NCBI RefSeq assembly: GCF_001742745.1
Contig: NZ_MJAK01000004.1
Span: forward strand, 186,001 to 250,000
DNA length: 64,000 bases
Reading direction: 5' to 3'
Origin: Curtobacterium sp. ER1/6
Lineage (GTDB): Bacteria; Actinomycetota; Actinomycetes; Actinomycetales; Microbacteriaceae
This document shows, piece after piece, positions 15,192 to 23,903 of this stretch. The translations under genes were made by a program, and so were the position numbers. The notes beneath the pieces were generated by a model. It made no database searches. It was not told the origin of the DNA and saw only the letters and a list, made by a program, of their open reading frames with translations. Every line of letters starts with the position of its first letter. The first letter of the stretch is position 1.

Positions 15192-16430
15192 CTATGCGCG
15201 TGCGCTGACACTCTCGTCCCACCCGGCACGGACCGCGCGCGTCGCCGTGGGCACGGCGCCGATCGTGCGGGCGGTGTCGTGGTGTGCGAGGAGCTCGTCG
15301 CCGACGGCCTCCCAGGTCGTGCCCTCGACCCGGAGCCGTCCGGCAGAGCCCATGCGCGCGGCGGCGTCCGGGTCGCCGAGGAGTCCGAGGACGGCTCGGC
15401 GGAGGGCCTGCGGGGCGTCCGGGTCGTACAGCTCGCCGTCGAGACCGGGCGCGACGAGGTCGATCGGACCGCCGGCTGCGGGGGCGACCACGGGCAGGCC
15501 GCTGGCGTGCGCCTCCTGCAGGGTCTGTCCGAACGTCTCCGCGGGGCCCGTGTGCACGAAGACGTCGAGCATCGCGTAGGCGTCGGCGAGGGCCTCCCCG
15601 CGCAGCGGGCCGGTGAAGGTGACGTCGAGGTGGCGCAGCCGCCGCTCGAGGGAGGCCCGCGCCGGACCGCCGCCGGCGACCACGATCCGGATGCCGGGGA
15701 TCCCGCCGAGCTCCGCGAGCCGATCGACCTCCTTCTCGGGTGCGAGCCGACCGACGTACCCGACGATCGTCTCGCCCCCGGGCGCGATCCGGCGACGGGC
15801 CGCGCGCACCGCCGCCGAGCGACGTCGGTCCGGGTGGAACAGGTCGGTGTCGACACCGCGGCCCCAGCGGGCGACGCGGGGCACGCCGTCCTCGGCGAGC
15901 ATCGCCGCGGTCGCGCTCGACGGGGCGAGCGTCAGCGACGCCCCGGCGTGGATGCGACCGAGGATCTTCCTGACCAGCGGGACGGTCGCGGTCAGGCCGT
16001 TGCGGCGGGCGAACCCGGCCACGTCGGTCTGGAAGACGGCGACGGAGGGGATGCCGAGCCTCCCGGCCGCCGTGATCGCGCGTCCGCCCAGCAGGAAGGG
16101 GCTGGCAGCGTGCAGCACGTCGGCGCCGGAGGCGGCGAGGATCGTGTCGAGCACGGGGTGGGGGAGGGCGACGGGGAACTGCCGGTACGCGACCGCCGGT
16201 ACCCGGTGGACGTCGAAGGAGCGGTACCGCTCGACCCGGGTCCTCGAGCGGAACCGTGCGAGGCCGGGGGTGTCCGGCGCGATGACGACCGCGCGGTGGC
16301 CGCGGCGTTCCAGGTGGTCGAGGACCGCCAGGACACTGGTGGTGACGCCGTTGAGGGTGGGCAGGAAGCTCTCGGTCACGACGGCGACGGTCCGCTGGGA
16401 CGTGCCGCGCTCCACGCTGCGTGCGCTCAT
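15192..16430 (-). CDS. GT4 family glycosyltransferase, mannosyltransferase-like
   Basis: A GT-B fold enzyme of 412 residues from the ATG at 16430; an ATG at 16442 is equally possible. The N-terminal domain reads VAVVTESFLPTLNGVTTSVL, typical of PimB/MgtA-type mannosyltransferases. The C-terminal domain has GYVGRLAPEKEVDRLAELG and the nucleotide-sugar motif ETFGQTLQEAHASGLPVV (the E-x7-E pattern). It probably transfers mannose from GDP-mannose or a polyprenyl donor to a lipid in the cytoplasmic membrane. ManC, encoded divergently at 16711, would supply GDP-mannose, supporting this. The acceptor is unknown. Confidence 0.8.
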   Translation of the reverse strand: MSARSVERGTSQRTVAVVTESFLPTLNGVTTSVLAVLDHLERRGHRAVVIAPDTPGLARFRSRTRVERYRSFDVHRVPAVAYRQFPVALPHPVLDTILAASGADVLHAASPFLLGGRAITAAGRLGIPSVAVFQTDVAGFARRNGLTATVPLVRKILGRIHAGASLTLAPSSATAAMLAEDGVPRVARWGRGVDTDLFHPDRRRSAAVRAARRRIAPGGETIVGYVGRLAPEKEVDRLAELGGIPGIRIVVAGGGPARASLERRLRHLDVTFTGPLRGEALADAYAMLDVFVHTGPAETFGQTLQEAHASGLPVVAPAAGGPIDLVAPGLDGELYDPDAPQALRRAVLGLLGDPDAAARMGSAGRLRVEGTTWEAVGDELLAHHDTARTIGAVPTATRAVRAGWDESVSARA

Positions 16431-16565
16431 GGTGCTGCCCATGGTCCGCGGCCGTCGTGACCGGTCGGGGCGGTGCGGGTGAACGCGCGGCGCGCAGTCG
16501 GTGAACACGGCGGGTGCGGCCGGGAGGCGCGGTGCGGGCCCGGCGCGCAGGGTGCGGTCAGCGAC

Positions 16566-16627
16566 GGGTCGCGTCGGGCCGGGGTCGGGTCGGCCGGGGT
16601 CGCGTCGGGCCGGGTCGCGTCGGGCCG
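16566..16627. repeat. Degenerate GGGTCGCGTCGGGCC tandem repeat
   Basis: Three to four imperfect copies of GGGTCGCGTCGGGCC lie in the 280-nt gap between the glycosyltransferase and manC. The gap holds no gene that I can support. Confidence 0.6.
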
Positions 16628-16698
16628 GTCTGCGGACTCCCGCACCACGCGTGCGGGGAACGTGCGGGTGACGTCCAGGTGGCCGACGGCCGCACCGG

Positions 16699-16704
16699 TA
16701 CGGT
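16699..16704 (+). promoter_or_regulatory. Leaderless -10 hexamer of manC
   Basis: TACGGT is followed by six bases (GAGCGG) and the GTG at 16711. No separate Shine-Dalgarno sequence is present at the usual distance. Confidence 0.55.
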
Positions 16705-16710
16705 GAGCGG

Positions 16711-17826
16711 GTGGCAGACGCACTCGAGGACTTCTACGCGATCATCCCGGCCGGCGGCATCGGCTCCCGGCTGTGGCCGCTCTCCCGCGCCGACGCGCCC
16801 AAGTTCCTGCACGACCTGACCGGCTCCGGGGCCTCGCTCCTCCGCCAGACCTGGGACCGGCTCGCCCCGCTCGCCGGCGACCAGCGGATCATGGTCGTCA
16901 CCGGCCGGGCGCACCGCGCAGCGGTCGAGGCGCAGCTGCCGGGCGTCGCGGACCACAACGTGGTGCTCGAGAGCGAGCCGAAGGACTCCACCGCGGCCAT
17001 CGGCCTGGCGGCGGCGATCCTGCGCCGACGGGAGCCCGACGTCGTCATCGGGTCCTTCGCGGCGGACCACGTCATCGGGGACGCCCGCGGCTTCCGCCGC
17101 TCCGTGCGCGAAGCGGTGGCCGCCGCCCGCGCCGGGTACATCGCCACCATCGGCATCACCCCGACCGAGCCGGCGATCGGGTTCGGCTACATCCACGCCG
17201 ACGGCGCCGCGCTCGAGGTCGAGGGCGCCGCGACCGTGCACGCCGTGCGGTCGTTCGTCGAGAAGCCCGACCTGGACACCGCCACCGCGTACCTGGAGGA
17301 GGGCAACTACCTCTGGAACGCCGGCATGTTCATCGCCCGCGCCGACGTGCTGCTGGCCGAGATCGGCCGGACGAAGCCCGAGCTGCTCGCGGGCATCGAG
17401 GAGCTCGCGGCCGCGTGGGACACCTCGTCCCGCGGGGCCGTCGTCGACGCCGTCTGGCCCGGGCTCGAGAAGATCGCGATCGACTACACCGTCGCCGAGC
17501 CGGCCGCGGCCGCCGGACGCATGGCGGTCGTGCCCGGCGACTTCGACTGGGACGACGTGGGCGACTTCGCGTCGCTCGCGAAGCTGCAGTCCGGCGGTCG
17601 GGCGAACAACCTCGCCGTGCTCGGCGACGGCGCACGCATCCTCGCGGACTCGTCGAGCGGCATCGTCGTCGCGCACAGCCAGCGGCTCATCTCGCTCATC
17701 GGGGTCGAGGACATCGTCGTCGTCGACACCCCGGACGCGCTGCTCGTCACGACGAGTGCGAACGCGCAGCGGGTCAAGGGTGTGGTGGACGCACTGAAGA
17801 TCAGCGGTCGGGGGGACGTGCTGTAG
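16711..17826 (+). CDS. manC: Mannose-1-phosphate guanylyltransferase
   Basis: A 371-residue enzyme making GDP-mannose from mannose-1-phosphate and GTP. The N-terminal nucleotidyltransferase loop IIPAGGIGSRLWPLSR, the phosphate-binding DAPKFL, VLESEPKDSTAAI, FVEKPD and YLWNAGMFI are all present. The C-terminal part is a beta-helix without the fused isomerase domain of longer bifunctional ManC. The GTG start fits the TACGGT hexamer six bases upstream. It is divergent to the mannosyltransferase-like gene and feeds mannosylated surface glycans. Confidence 0.93.
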   Translation: MADALEDFYAIIPAGGIGSRLWPLSRADAPKFLHDLTGSGASLLRQTWDRLAPLAGDQRIMVVTGRAHRAAVEAQLPGVADHNVVLESEPKDSTAAIGLAAAILRRREPDVVIGSFAADHVIGDARGFRRSVREAVAAARAGYIATIGITPTEPAIGFGYIHADGAALEVEGAATVHAVRSFVEKPDLDTATAYLEEGNYLWNAGMFIARADVLLAEIGRTKPELLAGIEELAAAWDTSSRGAVVDAVWPGLEKIAIDYTVAEPAAAAGRMAVVPGDFDWDDVGDFASLAKLQSGGRANNLAVLGDGARILADSSSGIVVAHSQRLISLIGVEDIVVVDTPDALLVTTSANAQRVKGVVDALKISGRGDVL

Positions 17827-17971
17827 CGCTCCACCACGGGATCCCTCCGGACCGCCCGGAGTGGGGGTGCGAGGGTGACGCCGCGTTACGGGCGCGTTTC
17901 GACGGGGTCGCGATCCCGTAACTGATCCCAGGAGTCCTCCAGGGGCGTTCTGTACCGGCTCGACGGTCGTG

Positions 17972-17977
17972 TACTGT
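17972..17977 (+). promoter_or_regulatory. Candidate -10 of the nucleoside uptake operon
   Basis: TACTGT in the 210-nt gap before the lipoprotein gene. It leaves a leader of about 55 nt that ends in a GGAGGA ribosome-binding site 8 nt before the GTG. No convincing -35 element is seen. Confidence 0.35.
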
Positions 17978-18036
17978 CGCCACGATCGCCCGGAACAGCA
18001 CGTGGTCCGGGCACCGCCCCCCGGAGGAACCAACCC

Positions 18037-19107
18037 GTGACATCTCGTACCCGTCAGGTCGTGCTCAGCGGCCTCGCGCTCGTCGGCACCATGGCCGTCC
18101 TGGCCGGCTGCTCGGCAGCCCCGTCCGACACCGCCTCGGCGAAGAAGACCGACTTCCGCCCCTGCATGGTCTCCGACGCCGGCGGCTTCGACGACAAGTC
18201 GTTCAACCAGCTCGGCTACGAGGGCATGGTCGACGCGGCGAAGGACCTCGGCGCCGACTACAACAAGGCCGAGTCCAAGGACGCCACGGTCTACGACTCG
18301 AACATCGAGCAGCTCGTCAACCAGAACTGCAACCTCATCGTCACGGTCGGCTTCAACCTCGCCGACGCCACGAAGAAGCAGGCCGCGGCGAACCCGGACA
18401 CCGAGTTCGCGATCATCGACGACAGCTCGATCGACGCCAAGAACGTCAAGCCGATCACCTTCGACACCTCGCAGGCGGCGTTCCTCGCCGGCTACGCGGC
18501 CGCGTCGTACTCGAAGACCGGCGTCGTCGGCACCTTCGGCGGCATGCAGATCCCGACCGTCACGATCTTCATGGACGGCTTCGCGGACGGCGTCGCGTAC
18601 TACAACGAGCAGAAGAAGAAGGACGTCAAGGTCGTCGGCTGGAACGTCGAGACCGGCAAGGGCTCCTTCACCGGTGGCTTCGAGGCGGGCACGCAGGCCA
18701 AGTCGGTCGCGCAGACGCTCCTCGACCAGGACGCCGACGTGATCCTGCCGGTCGGTGGCCCGATCTACCAGTCGGCTGCCGAGGCGATCAAGGACGCCAA
18801 CAACGGCTCCGTCCTCATCGGTGCGGACAGCGACCTCTACGAGGCCGACCCCCGCTACAAGGACATCGCCTTCACCTCGGTGATGAAGGGCATGCGCCCG
18901 GCCGTCAAGGACGTCGTCGAGCAGGCGGCGGACGACAAGTTCTCGAAGGAGCCGTACGTCGGCACCCTCAAGAACGACGGCGTCGGCATCGCGCCGTTCC
19001 ACGACTACGAGTCGAAGGTCGACTCGGGTCTGCAGGACGAGCTCGACACGATCAAGTCGGGCATCATCGACGGCTCGATCAAGGTCGAGACCCAGTCGAA
19101 CAAGTAG
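18037..19107 (+). CDS. BMP-family nucleoside-binding lipoprotein
   Basis: A 356-residue substrate-binding lipoprotein. The signal peptide ends in the lipobox LAGC with Cys25 as the lipidated residue. The mature part reads VSDAGGFDDKSFNQLGYEGM, the hallmark of Bmp/PnrA proteins, which bind purine and pyrimidine nucleosides, and continues with VGFNLADAT and GFEAGTQAKSVAQTLL. It is anchored on the outer face of the membrane and delivers ligand to the ABC transporter encoded by the next three genes. GGAGGA precedes the GTG start. A hairpin follows, as is usual when the binding protein is made in excess of the transporter. Confidence 0.93.
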   Translation: MTSRTRQVVLSGLALVGTMAVLAGCSAAPSDTASAKKTDFRPCMVSDAGGFDDKSFNQLGYEGMVDAAKDLGADYNKAESKDATVYDSNIEQLVNQNCNLIVTVGFNLADATKKQAAANPDTEFAIIDDSSIDAKNVKPITFDTSQAAFLAGYAAASYSKTGVVGTFGGMQIPTVTIFMDGFADGVAYYNEQKKKDVKVVGWNVETGKGSFTGGFEAGTQAKSVAQTLLDQDADVILPVGGPIYQSAAEAIKDANNGSVLIGADSDLYEADPRYKDIAFTSVMKGMRPAVKDVVEQAADDKFSKEPYVGTLKNDGVGIAPFHDYESKVDSGLQDELDTIKSGIIDGSIKVETQSNK

Positions 19108-19114
19108 TCGGGTG

Positions 19115-19148
19115 AACGCGGGCGGGGGATCGATCCTCCGCCCGCGTT
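19115..19148 (+). terminator. Intercistronic hairpin after the lipoprotein gene
   Basis: An 11-bp stem AACGCGGGCGG / CCGCCCGCGTT around a GATCGATC-containing loop, ending in TTT. Its place between a binding-protein gene and its transporter genes suggests partial termination or mRNA stabilisation. Confidence 0.65.
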
Positions 19149-19202
19149 TCCGCGCGTCCGCCCACGGGTGGCGTGCTGACCAACAGGAACGCAGTAGACA
19201 CC

Positions 19203-20723
19203 ATGAAGCTCGAACTCCGCGGCATCACGAAGCGGTTCGGCCCGCTCGTCGCCAACGACCACATCTCCCTCACCGTCGAACCCGGTGAGGTGCACTGTCT
19301 CCTCGGTGAGAACGGTGCGGGCAAGTCCACCCTGATGAACGTGCTCTACGGCCTGTACCAGGCGGACGAGGGCGAGATCCTGCTCGACGACGTCGTGCAG
19401 GACTTCGACGGTCCCGGCGACGCCATGCGCTCGGGCATCGGCATGGTGCACCAGCACTTCATGCTCGTGCCGGTGTTCACCGTCGCCGAGAACGTCATGC
19501 TCGGCCAGGAGCAGACCACGTTCGGCGGTCGGCTCGACCTGGCGGGTGCCCGGCAGCGCGTCCGCGACATCAGCGACCGCTTCGGGTTCGACGTCGACCC
19601 CGACGCCCGGGTCGAGGACCTGCCCGTCGGCGTGCAGCAGCGCGTCGAGATCATCAAGGCGCTCTCGCGGGACGCGAAGGTCCTCGTCTTCGACGAGCCG
19701 ACCGCCGTCCTCACGCCGCAGGAGACCGACGAGCTGATGGGCATCATGCGCCAGCTCCGGGCGGCCGGCACCGCCATCGTGTTCATCACGCACAAGCTCC
19801 GCGAGGTGCGCGAGGTCGCCGACCGCATCACCGTCATCCGCCTCGGCAAGGTCGTGGGCGAGGCGTCCCCGACCGCCACGAACAACGAGCTCGCCGCGCT
19901 CATGGTCGGGCGTGCGGTCTCGCTCGTCGTCGACAAGGCGCCGGCGTCCGGGGGCGAGGACGCCCTCGTGGTCGACGGCGTCACCGTGACCGACGCCTCG
20001 GGTGTCGTGCTCGTGGACGACGTCTCGTTCTCCGTCCGACGCGGCGAGATCCTCGCCATCGCCGGGGTGCAGGGCAACGGCCAGACCGAGCTCACCGAGG
20101 CGATCATCGGGCTCGAGCCCGTGCACGCCGGGCGGATCACGCTCGACGGCCGGGAACTCACCGGTCGCACCGTCAAGCAGGTGCTCGACGCCGGCGTCGG
20201 CTTCGTGCCCGAGGACCGCAAGGAGGACGGGCTGGTCGGCGAGTTCACCATCGCCGAGAACCTCATGCTCGACCGCGCCGACCACGACGAGTTCGTCCGC
20301 GCCGGCACCATCCGGGCCGCCGAGCGCGACGCGTTCGCCGACGAGAAGATCGCGGAGTTCGACATCCGCACGCCGTCCCGCACCACCGCGGCCGGCCGGC
20401 TGTCCGGCGGCAACCAGCAGAAGATCGTCCTCGCCCGCGAGCTGAGCCGCGAGCTGCGGCTGTTCGTCGCGGCGCAGCCGACGCGCGGCATCGACGTCGG
20501 GTCGATCGAGTTCGTGCACAAGCGCATCGTCGCCACCCGCGACACCGGCGTCCCGGTCATCGTCGTCTCCACGGAGCTCGACGAGGTCGTGGCGCTCGCC
20601 GACCGGATCGCGGTCATGTACCGCGGCGGCATCGTCGGCATCGTCCCCGCGGACACCCCGCGCGACGTCCTCGGCCTGATGATGGCCGGGGAGATCCCAG
20701 AAGGAACGGAGCTGGCAGCGTGA
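19203..20723 (+). CDS. Nucleoside ABC transporter ATPase (two-domain)
   Basis: A 506-residue protein with two ABC cassettes, as in RbsA/NupA-type importers. The first cassette has Walker A GENGAGKST (35-43), the degenerate signature LPVGVQQRVEI and Walker B VLVFDEPTAVL. The second has a degenerate Walker A (GVQGNGQTEL) and a full signature LSGGNQQKIVLARE. It powers uptake with the two permeases encoded next. The ATG is preferred to a GTG at 19173 because the protein then begins at the family start (MKLELRGITKRFG). The stop overlaps the next start. Confidence 0.93.
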   Translation: MKLELRGITKRFGPLVANDHISLTVEPGEVHCLLGENGAGKSTLMNVLYGLYQADEGEILLDDVVQDFDGPGDAMRSGIGMVHQHFMLVPVFTVAENVMLGQEQTTFGGRLDLAGARQRVRDISDRFGFDVDPDARVEDLPVGVQQRVEIIKALSRDAKVLVFDEPTAVLTPQETDELMGIMRQLRAAGTAIVFITHKLREVREVADRITVIRLGKVVGEASPTATNNELAALMVGRAVSLVVDKAPASGGEDALVVDGVTVTDASGVVLVDDVSFSVRRGEILAIAGVQGNGQTELTEAIIGLEPVHAGRITLDGRELTGRTVKQVLDAGVGFVPEDRKEDGLVGEFTIAENLMLDRADHDEFVRAGTIRAAERDAFADEKIAEFDIRTPSRTTAAGRLSGGNQQKIVLARELSRELRLFVAAQPTRGIDVGSIEFVHKRIVATRDTGVPVIVVSTELDEVVALADRIAVMYRGGIVGIVPADTPRDVLGLMMAGEIPEGTELAA

Positions 20724-22066
20724 GCACCCCCACGCCAGACGACGCACGGCCGGCGACCCCGGTCGAGGCGTCCACCGACGACCGCCTGCAGGACGTCGAG
20801 GGCACCCCGCACCTCATGACGGACTCGGCGGAGGACACCGAGCGCCGCGCCGGCGGCGGTGACCGCTGGAGCACCGCGCTGCAGAGCATCGTCAACGGGT
20901 CCGTGCTCGTCACGGTCCTCGCCGTCGTGCTCGCGCTCGTCGCCTGCGGCATCCTCATCGCCGTCACCGACGAGAACGTCCGCGCCGCGGCCGGCTACTT
21001 CTTCGCCCGTCCCGCCGACACCTTCCGGGCGGTCGGGACGGCCGTGGGCGGCGCCTACTCCTCGCTGTTCCAGGGTTCGGTCGTCAACTTCGGTGCGGCC
21101 TCGTTCGCGCAGGCGATCGCCCCGATCACGCGCTCGGTCGACTACGCCGTGCCGCTGATCGCCGCCGGTCTCGGCATCGCGCTGTCGTTCCGCGCCGGCC
21201 TGTTCAACATCGGCGGCCAGGGCCAGATCCTCGTCGGCGCCGCTGCGGCCGGCTGGGTCGGGTTCTCGTTCGACGGTCCCGCCGTGGTCCACATCCCCCT
21301 CACCGTCGCCGCGGGCATCGTCGGCGGCGCGGTCTGGGGCGGCATCGTCGGACTCCTCAAGGCCCGCACCGGTGCCAACGAGGTCGTCCTGACGATCATG
21401 CTCAACTACGTCGCGCTGTACCTGGTGAGCTACCTGCTCCGCACCCCGGGGCTGCTGCAGGCACCGGGCAGCTCGAACCCGATCTCGCCCGCGACGAAGG
21501 AGAGCGCAGTCTTCCCGGCGCTGTTCGGGCCGCGCTTCGGGATCGACCTCGGCTTCGTCGTGGCCCTCCTCGCGGTCGTCGTCGTGTGGTGGCTCGTCAA
21601 CAAGTCGTCGCTCGGCTTCCGCTTCCGCACCATCGGTGAGAACCCGCGTGCGGCCCGCGTCGCCGGCATGAGCGTGCCCGCGCTGACGATCTGGGTGATG
21701 GTCATCTCCGGCGCGCTCGTCGGCATCGCCGGCGCGTACCAGGTCCAGGGTGCCGTCACGTCCGGCTTCACCTCGGGCATCGACGCCGGCATCGGCTTCG
21801 ACGCCATCACGGTGGCGCTGCTCGGCCGCTCCAAGCCGTGGGGCGTCTTCTGGGCGGCGATCCTGTTCGGTGTCCTGAAGAACGGCGGCTACGCCATGCA
21901 GGCCGCGAACGACATCCCGATCGACATCGTCGGCGTCATCCAGGCCCTCATCGTCCTCTTCATCGCCGCTCCGCCCCTCGTCCGCGCGATCTTCCGGATC
22001 CCGCAGCCGGGCGCCCGACGCCCCGCCCGTGGCGCGAAGAACCCCCGGAAGGCGGTCGCCGCATGA
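20720..22066 (+). CDS. Nucleoside ABC transporter permease 1
   Basis: A 448-residue membrane protein with about ten hydrophobic segments in the BPD_transp_2 fold. Family marks are AGLFNIGGQGQILVGA, GANEVVLTIMLNYVALYLVS and RFRTIGENPRAARVAGM. A soluble N-terminal extension of about 60 residues precedes the first helix. GTG start overlaps the ATPase stop (GTGA). It forms the channel with permease 2. Confidence 0.93.
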   Translation: MSTPTPDDARPATPVEASTDDRLQDVEGTPHLMTDSAEDTERRAGGGDRWSTALQSIVNGSVLVTVLAVVLALVACGILIAVTDENVRAAAGYFFARPADTFRAVGTAVGGAYSSLFQGSVVNFGAASFAQAIAPITRSVDYAVPLIAAGLGIALSFRAGLFNIGGQGQILVGAAAAGWVGFSFDGPAVVHIPLTVAAGIVGGAVWGGIVGLLKARTGANEVVLTIMLNYVALYLVSYLLRTPGLLQAPGSSNPISPATKESAVFPALFGPRFGIDLGFVVALLAVVVVWWLVNKSSLGFRFRTIGENPRAARVAGMSVPALTIWVMVISGALVGIAGAYQVQGAVTSGFTSGIDAGIGFDAITVALLGRSKPWGVFWAAILFGVLKNGGYAMQAANDIPIDIVGVIQALIVLFIAAPPLVRAIFRIPQPGARRPARGAKNPRKAVAA

Positions 22067-23352
22067 GCACCATCAGCCCCACCGCGGCACCCGCACCCGC
22101 GCTCTCCGACCGTCCGGTCGAGACCACCCGCAGCTGGAAGGCGCCGATCGGCTTCGCCGTCTTCACGGTCCTCGCCGTGCTGTTCTTCGGCGTCCTGCAC
22201 CGCTCCGGCGACACCACGTTCCGGCTCGCGAACGGCGGCGACTTCTTCGCGCTGCCGAACGTGCTCCTGCCGGCGACCGGCACGGGCATCGTCGTCATCG
22301 TCCTGCTCGCCCTCGTCACGGTGTACGCCGTCGTCGAGGTCCGCGGCTCGCGCCGGGTCCCGCTCTGGGTCACCGCGGTCTTCGCGGTCCTCTTCGTCAT
22401 CGGCTTCCTGACATGGTCGGCGGCGGGGGACACCATCCCCGTGCCCGGCCTGCTCGTCGGTGCGCTCGGCCTGAGCGTCCCGCTCGTGTTCGGCGCCCTC
22501 GGCGGCGTCATCTCCGAGCGGGTCGGCGTCGTGAACATCGCCATCGAGGGCCAGTTCCTCGCCGGCGCCTTCACGTCGGCGATGATCGCCTCGCTCACCG
22601 GCTCCGCGTGGGTCGGCCTCGTCGGTGCGCTCATCGCCGGTGTCCTGGTGTCGTTCGTCCTCGCGGCGTTCAGCATCAAGTACCTGGTCGACCAGGTGAT
22701 CGTCGGTGTCGTCATCAACGCGTTCATCTCCGGCCTCACCGGCTTCCTGTACTCGCAGGTGCTGTCGCCGAACGAGCAGACGCTCAACATCGGCATCCGC
22801 TTCCCGAAGATCGAGATCCCGCTGCTGCACCAGATCCCGGTCATCGGCCCGGTCTTCTTCGAGCAGACCGTCGTGGTCTACCTGGCGTACGTCGCGGTCG
22901 CGGTCGTCACCTTCGCGCTGTTCAAGACCCGCTGGGGCCTCCGCCTCCGCGCGGTCGGCGAGCACCCGCAGGCGGCGGACACGGTCGGCATCAACGTCGC
23001 CCGCACGCGCTTCTGGAACGTCTCGCTCGCCGGCGCGATCGCCGGTCTGGGCGGTGCGTACTTCACGCTCGACGCGGTCGGACCGTTCACGAAGGACATG
23101 ACCGCGGGGGCGGGCTACATCGCCCTCGCCGCCGTGATCTTCGGTCGGTGGGACCCGATCCGCGCGACGCTCGCGGCACTGCTGTTCGGCTTCGCGTCGA
23201 ACCTGCAGAACATCCTCGGCGCGATCGACTCGCCCGTGCCGAGCGAGTTCCTGCTCATGCTGCCGTACGTGGTGACGATCTTCGCGGTCGCCGGCCTGGT
23301 CGGACAGTCGCGCGGACCGGCTGCCACCGGCAAGCCGTACATCAAGAGCTGA
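22063..23352 (+). CDS. Nucleoside ABC transporter permease 2
   Basis: A 429-residue membrane protein, the second half of the importer channel. After a hydrophobic N-terminal region it shows GALGGVISERVGVVNIAIEG, DQVIVGVVINAFISGLTGFL and LRAVGEHPQAADTVGINV, all typical of this family. The ATG overlaps the previous stop (ATGA) and is chosen over longer in-frame starts for this reason. Cytidine deaminase follows by 19 nt, linking uptake to salvage. Confidence 0.93.
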   Translation: MSTISPTAAPAPALSDRPVETTRSWKAPIGFAVFTVLAVLFFGVLHRSGDTTFRLANGGDFFALPNVLLPATGTGIVVIVLLALVTVYAVVEVRGSRRVPLWVTAVFAVLFVIGFLTWSAAGDTIPVPGLLVGALGLSVPLVFGALGGVISERVGVVNIAIEGQFLAGAFTSAMIASLTGSAWVGLVGALIAGVLVSFVLAAFSIKYLVDQVIVGVVINAFISGLTGFLYSQVLSPNEQTLNIGIRFPKIEIPLLHQIPVIGPVFFEQTVVVYLAYVAVAVVTFALFKTRWGLRLRAVGEHPQAADTVGINVARTRFWNVSLAGAIAGLGGAYFTLDAVGPFTKDMTAGAGYIALAAVIFGRWDPIRATLAALLFGFASNLQNILGAIDSPVPSEFLLMLPYVVTIFAVAGLVGQSRGPAATGKPYIKS

Positions 23353-23371
23353 CGGACGGGAGGCACGGCAC

Positions 23372-23899
23372 ATGACCGACACGGACCACACGGGTGACCA
23401 GGGGGTCACCACCGACCCCGCGACCGGCGAGCCGGTCTGGACGGACCCGGCCACGACCCTCCAGGCCGACACCGGGTCCGATGTCGACACGAGCGTCGAC
23501 GTCGACTGGACCGCCCTGCGGGAGGCCGCGACCGCCGCGATGCGGCGGGCGTACGCGCCGTACTCGTCGTTCCCGGTGGGCGCCGCGGCGCTCACCGACG
23601 ACGGCCGGATCGTCTCCGGCTGCAACGTCGAGAACGCGTCCTACGGCGTCACCCTGTGCGCCGAGTGCTCGCTCGTCTCGCAGCTGCACATGACCGGCGG
23701 CGGCAGGCTCGTCGCGTTCACGTGCGTGGACGGCGACGGCGCGACGCTCATGCCGTGCGGACGCTGCCGACAGCTCCTCTTCGAGCACTCGACCGAGGGC
23801 ATGCTGCTCGAGACGGTCTCGGGCATCCGCACCATCGACGAGGTCCTGCCCGACGCGTTCGGGCCGCGGACCCTCGCCACCTACCAGCAGGAGCACTGA
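23372..23899 (+). CDS. cdd: Cytidine deaminase
   Basis: A 175-residue enzyme that converts cytidine or deoxycytidine to uridine or deoxyuridine. The zinc site is CNVENASYGVTLCAE (Cys96, catalytic Glu98) with PCGRCRQ (Cys129, Cys132). About 45 residues precede the catalytic domain, more than the usual 130-residue enzyme; the ATG with GGAGG upstream supports this extended start. It works with the imported substrates and the phosphorylase encoded next. Confidence 0.94.
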   Translation: MTDTDHTGDQGVTTDPATGEPVWTDPATTLQADTGSDVDTSVDVDWTALREAATAAMRRAYAPYSSFPVGAAALTDDGRIVSGCNVENASYGVTLCAECSLVSQLHMTGGGRLVAFTCVDGDGATLMPCGRCRQLLFEHSTEGMLLETVSGIRTIDEVLPDAFGPRTLATYQQEH

Positions 23900-23903
23900 T
23901 CAC

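Noticed and set aside
16473..16706. A small gene before manC
   Set aside because: The open frame is made of GGGTCG-type repeats and has no ribosome-binding site.
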